A stretch of 64,000 nt of DNA, from contig JAYMTJ010000039.1 of assembly GCA_036897525.1 (NCBI GenBank), positions 1 through 64,000 on the forward strand, written 5' to 3'. The notes under the pieces are model-generated. The model was not told where the DNA came from. It worked only from the letters and a program-made list of their open reading frames with translations, and did no database searches. Shown in pieces: positions 59,722-64,000 of the stretch. Source of the DNA: Pelargonium x hortorum (Eukaryota > Streptophyta > Magnoliopsida > Geraniales > Geraniaceae). Made by a program: the position numbers and the translations under genes. The stretch's first letter is position 1; each line of letters starts with the position of its first letter.

Positions 59722-61780
59722 CCCTAAAATAAGGAAATAAAACCCTTCAAGAGGTCCTCGTTTAGCTTACTCACAAAATATGGAACAGGAACTAAAACTT
59801 AAGGAATTACAATTGCTAAAGAGCTTATCTTATTAAAGTTAATGCCATGGAAAACCTATGGTATGGAATTAATAAGGACAACAGAAATGGGTAGGGTTTC
59901 TTATTGAGTTCTTATTTATATATAGAAGTAGAATAGGTTGCTTTTGTAGTTCTCTTTTCTTACGCTCCAGAAAGCACAAATAGCTTTTCTCAAATCCCAT
60001 TTCAGGTATACCCATATTCTAGCAGGGCAAGCTAAATATTCTTGAGTTTAACTCTCCTTTATTCAATTCAGGTATAAACAAGTGAATGATATGTCCCCTG
60101 AAAAATAAGCCATAACTTTGTACCTTTGTAAATGAAAACTCGAATTCTGTGTGAAGGAACTCTCTCGAGTAGATCTAGCCAGGCAACTTATTCCTATATA
60201 TTCTGATAGAGTTTTACAGGGACATTTAAAGGCGAGGTTACCCCTTTTAGCAGTTTTTCTCTTCAAAAATCGCTTAGATAAAGAATCGGGAATCGAACTT
60301 AACCTTACACATGACATGACTAGAAAGGTAAAAAAAGGAGTGTTGGGAAGCGCTTTATTTACCTACTTTAAATCAAGTTTACATTTAACAAATATAGAAG
60401 TGCAGTTGAGGGGGGGCGTGTGCACAGGTTCAAATACCCTTTTCTAGTAAACCTGAGGCTACTTTTCACCCACAGTACGAAAGAAAATGAACGAGAATTT
60501 ACTAGGACATGTATACCCTTAAGGAGTGATTTGAGCATCAAAACACCTGAAGTTTGATCTAGTATTTTAGTAGGTCTTGTATCCCTCTTTGATCCTACTT
60601 TACGCTTTTTGAATAGGTCAAAGTCAGACAAGAAAGAGTATCCGGTTTAGATTGTGAAGTTTCGAAACTTTTTAGGTCATTGAAGGTCCCCTTATAGCTA
60701 AGGTATCCTCTTAGGGTTCTTTTTAGGATCTTGGTTTCATTACGCATGCGTGCTACTTTGTGGGATCTGTAAAATCGGATTGAAATGAAAAGCATAGAAT
60801 AGGGGTGTATTAAACAAGTAAAAGCCGCTTCATTTTTTTTTTCTTTTTTTATTTTATTAGGTGTGGTTTCAATCAGGAATTTTAAAGATACGCAAAAAGC
60901 ATCCACCCACAGGACTTTTCTGACTCACTAAAATTATTCTAATCTTTTATTGTAAATTGTAAAGGCTTAACCTTTTTTTTTCTCACGAAATATTAATCCA
61001 ACATACATATTACATAATAAGGCAGCTTTTAACAAACTTTAACTTTATAGGCAAACTTCTTGTGCATAAACTTAATAAGGTTTTCAGCTATAGCTATCTA
61101 TGACTAAGGGATTCGAACTCATGCACACCTCTTCTAGCATTAGACTTCGCTTTGTCGAGTGTAAACTTGATTAAAAGGAATAGGTGAGGGCTACAATTAC
61201 ACTGTATTTCACCCTCAAAATGACTGGATTTAAAAGTAACCGAGTAATATCTCTTTATTTAAGTGATTATACTTTCCCTTTTTACTGCGTAATAGCACAG
61301 ATTGCTACGCCTTTATGTAAGGTTTTGATTTTATTAAAAACTGCTCTACTTGTGTTTGATACATAAAAAAATCTCGGAATTCCCATAGAAGAAGAAAGAA
61401 CTCACTATAATTACATAATATTTTGAGTCTGCTCTTACTTCAATTCAATAAATTTAGAATTCCTTGTTAAAGCTTAAGCCTTCTCCCAAGCTCTTAAAAG
61501 CAAATAGACACTCATTACTTTTCATTTAAACAGGCATCCACTTTGCTAGTTCTAGTAAATTCCAGGTTCCGGGATAAAGAAAACTCGTTTCAATCACTAA
61601 TAGTAGAAAAGGAATTCCTACAAATAAAAATTATTAAGGACTAAATTGAGAAACCAAAAGAGTTTTCTTGAATGCCACTTTATCCATCCGCAAGATACAT
61701 TTTAATTGCAATAGAGATTTCCTATACTTAAATTGGTGGACCTCTTAAGAAAACCTTGGAAACCCTATTTACTATAATAG
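59722..61780. other. Gene-free sequence with three overlapping frames at 60.0-60.9 kb
   Basis: A 98-codon plus-strand frame at 60151-60447 overlaps minus-strand frames at 60063-60317, 60368-60631 and 60595-60906 (84, 87 and 103 codons). None has a recognisable domain. The island is G+C-richer, which lengthens chance frames. GGAATTCC lies at 61376-61383 and 61611-61618. Confidence 0.4.
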
Positions 61781-61800
61781 AAATAGAAAGAAATAGAAAG
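61781..61800 (+). repeat. 10-bp perfect tandem duplication
   Basis: AAATAGAAAG occurs twice head to tail. Confidence 0.9.
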
Positions 61801-63146
61801 TTTATCGAATTACTTAATTTATGGATACAATTTCTGGATACTATAAAGACAGCTAAGTAGGAAAAAAAAAAGGCAAACTCTTACTACACTCTTGTTAGGA
61901 TTATAAAAGGATTTAGAGCAATCCTCGGTCGTAAAATAATACTACAAAATTGTCGAAAAGGGCCTCTATAAATTAGGTTTCTTATTATCTTTTGATCCTT
62001 ATTTGGCACTAAATATCCCTTTAAATATCATGGAAGGAAGTTGTTTTTTTTATCCGTAGATTGTTGATTTATCTCGGGTATCTCTCTCCTAAGCGGCGAT
62101 ACTTAAAGGTTAAACATTAAACTAAAAGAAGCTTTTCTATGTACAAAACTTTAGAACTTAAAGGAATTCCCAGTAACACCTATATTCTATTTCTGATATT
62201 AATAAGTACGTTCGAAACAATAAGGATTCTGGGGCTTGCATACTACCTAACTTTAACTCTTAAACTTAAACTAAAGAACTTTCTTTTGTCTTTTGTAGGC
62301 CAAATCTGCATGCAAGAAGTAAGAGAAACTGAAGCATCATAACTATTACTAATCTAAAAGGATTTTACAAGATACCTATAGATTAAGAATAAAAAAACGC
62401 ATTCTAAGTTTTTATTTTAGCACCCTGTGGTATATTTCTTTTAGGAATTTTTAGGGTTTTAAGACACTATTTTCATTGTTTGTTTTTCATACTTACCCGA
62501 CTTATGACTGCCACTACTAGAACTTAGAGTAGGAATGTGGGTTGAATTTTCAGGGTGATATAAGAAAAGAACTAAGAGCTCTAGTAGCATACCCTTTCAG
62601 CTAGTAAGAGGAAACTTTCTTGGATCAACAAGCACATCTTTTTTCAACTTTAGTAAGGCCTTCTTTATCGACGTTTTCCTTTTAATAAAGCAAAAACACT
62701 TAACTTAACAAAGAAGTATACTCAGATTATCTAGGATTTGTCCTAGGGGTCGAAAAGGTTTCTTATAAAAGAAAGCGTAATCGGGCTCGTCCCTAAGATT
62801 AGAATAAGAATAGATTCCTTTTTTTATCCTACTAGCTTAACATGCTGCTTTACTAGATCGAAAAAAAAAGCCCCTTTTTTCTTGATTTCGACAAAGCTGT
62901 AAAATAACCCATAAACGAGGCATAACTCAAGGAACAACTTTTCTTTCCACAACTTATGGAGTATTTAACTATTTTGTCCAGGTACGCGCTCCGCTTCTAG
63001 ACTACTCTACTCCTCTGATCAGAAAGTCTCAAAGTATAGTATTAGAGGTGTTATGGCAAATTTCTCGATAATTCTTATTATCAAATTACTAATTCTAAAA
63101 ATTGATTAGATACCGCTACGCTATCACTTACATTACTCTTATTACA
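61801..63146. other. AT-rich gene-free sequence
   Basis: GGAATTCC lies at 62163-62170, inside an unrecognised 67-codon frame (62139-62342). TTGATTAGATACCG at about 63103 echoes a conserved SSU rRNA word (GATTAGATACC), but the flanks do not match. Confidence 0.5.
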
Positions 63147-63158
63147 TGGGAATTCCCA
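63147..63158. other. 12-bp perfect palindrome
   Basis: TGGGAATTCCCA is an exact inverted repeat with the same GGAATTCC centre as the 16-bp palindrome at 36331. Confidence 0.95.
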
Positions 63159-63710
63159 AGCCTATAATAATCAAATTTAGCTCGTCAGTGTATTTTGTTT
63201 GAGTTGAGGAAAAAAGTACTACACTACCTCGATAATATATAGAAATTCTAGGAATTAAAAAAAAAGTATTTGAAAAAATAAGGAATCCTTTATCTCGTTT
63301 TACGATAGAATTGACTCTATTTGGTAAATATTATATTTATACTACCTATAATACAAATTTGATTGAGTCTTATGTGCTTTCTTATCTTAATAATTGGATT
63401 ACGGATTCTTTGGTACAGAGGAATACCCCAGACAAAAAAAGAAACAAGAGATCAAGGACTTCCCTGGGGTTAGAGAGCACAAACTCCCAGTTTCCTTAGG
63501 TTTTAGATTCCCGATATAGGGATAAAGTATATAGGGTAACCCTACATTCTTCAGCAGGTTTTTTCAACTCCTCAGGATCACAAAGAATTCAAAGTAGTAA
63601 AACTAGATTGGCTTTTCCTTCATTCTATTTGATTGGTTCTGAACCTGGGTATTTTATTAAAGACAGGGGATACAAAGCCCCGTACCCCCTAACAAGAGGG
63701 CCCATAAGTT
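63159..63710. other. Gene-free sequence
   Basis: TTTAGCTCGTCAGTGTA at 63176-63192 repeats 34765-34781. Frames at 63311-63499 and 63608-63808 are 62 and 66 codons and unrecognised. Confidence 0.45.
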
Positions 63711-63805
63711 CCATAAGACAGCTAGGACCTATAAAGCTGGTAGATCTCTTAAGACTCATAAGAAATTCGAAATGTTTCCGAAGAAGAGAGTCCTTGCTTG
63801 GGATC
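63711..63805 (+). repeat. Weak candidate copy of block family 1
   Basis: CCATAAGACAG (63711-63721) is shared with 20023-20033. The frame in register reads KTARTYKAG and then HKKFEMFPKKRV, comparable to KAARNHKTG and RKKIQMQKKKV at 20.0 kb. Lysine-rich sequence makes such similarity easy to obtain by chance. Confidence 0.25.
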
Positions 63806-64000
63806 TAATCTAATCCGGAAGCACAAAAAAAAGGTTTCTAGTTGTATAGAAGGTATAAAGTGAATCCTATAGAGTTGTTTGTTGTCGAAATAGAAAGAGT
63901 TACGTTTGTTAACTGATAAGGGAAATTGGTTGTACTTTTACAGAACTTGGTGTTCTAAACTAAATAAGTCAGGAGCAAGTCAAGGAAACTCTTATTTTCT
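63806..64000. other. Gene-free sequence
   Basis: Nothing recognised up to the window end. Confidence 0.5.

Noticed and set aside
63101-63120. SSU rRNA fragment at GATTAGATACC
   Set aside because: The match stops after eleven bases and the conserved continuation CTGGTAGTC is absent.
1-64000. Transposon, retroelement or viral insertion
   Set aside because: I saw no long terminal repeats, long inverted repeats with target duplications, transposase, integrase or reverse-transcriptase motifs.

Overview
I could not identify any protein, rRNA or tRNA gene in this window. It is roughly 35% G+C (sampled by eye) and closed by stop codons in all six frames. The longest open frame is 106 codons. A rough hand estimate puts a stop about every 14 codons at this composition, so a few frames of about 100 codons are expected by chance in six frames of 64 kb. 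Nothing resembles respiratory-chain proteins, ribosomal proteins, intron homing endonucleases, transposases, reverse transcriptases or intact tRNA cloverleaves. Microsatellites are few and tiny and no long transposon-like repeat is visible, which argues against ordinary nuclear DNA of a plant or animal.

My best guess at the source is expanded organellar DNA. A dinoflagellate-type mitochondrial genome fits best: such genomes hold three protein genes, fragmented rRNAs and no tRNAs, and much non-coding sequence. A gene-empty chromosome of a large plant mitochondrial genome, or intergenic DNA of a giant algal plastid genome, are alternatives. This is inference from composition and absence of genes; no diagnostic gene confirms it.

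Layout. Positions 2397-2955 hold the clearest structure, a degenerate interspersed array with a 22-bp core unit, including two exact copies of a 46-bp segment. Islands of somewhat higher G+C, with fewer homopolymer runs and most of the longer open frames, lie near 0.6-1.5, 2.9-3.7, 10.9-11.8, 17.5-17.9, 19.9-20.7, 22.0-22.3, 39.1-40.3, 41.6-42.4, 50.7-51.3, 53.5-54.8, 56.5-57.7 and 60.0-60.7 kb. Several share short diverged blocks (10.9, 14.6, 18.1-18.3, 20.0-20.7, 28.9-29.0, 32.7, 41.8 kb and possibly 59.7 and 63.7 kb), suggesting an old, decayed dispersed repeat family. The rest is AT-rich unique sequence. Perfect palindromes stand out: a 16-bp one at 36331, G+C-rich ones at 33109, 13314 and 57188, and at least eleven copies of the 8-mer GGAATTCC where fewer than one is expected.
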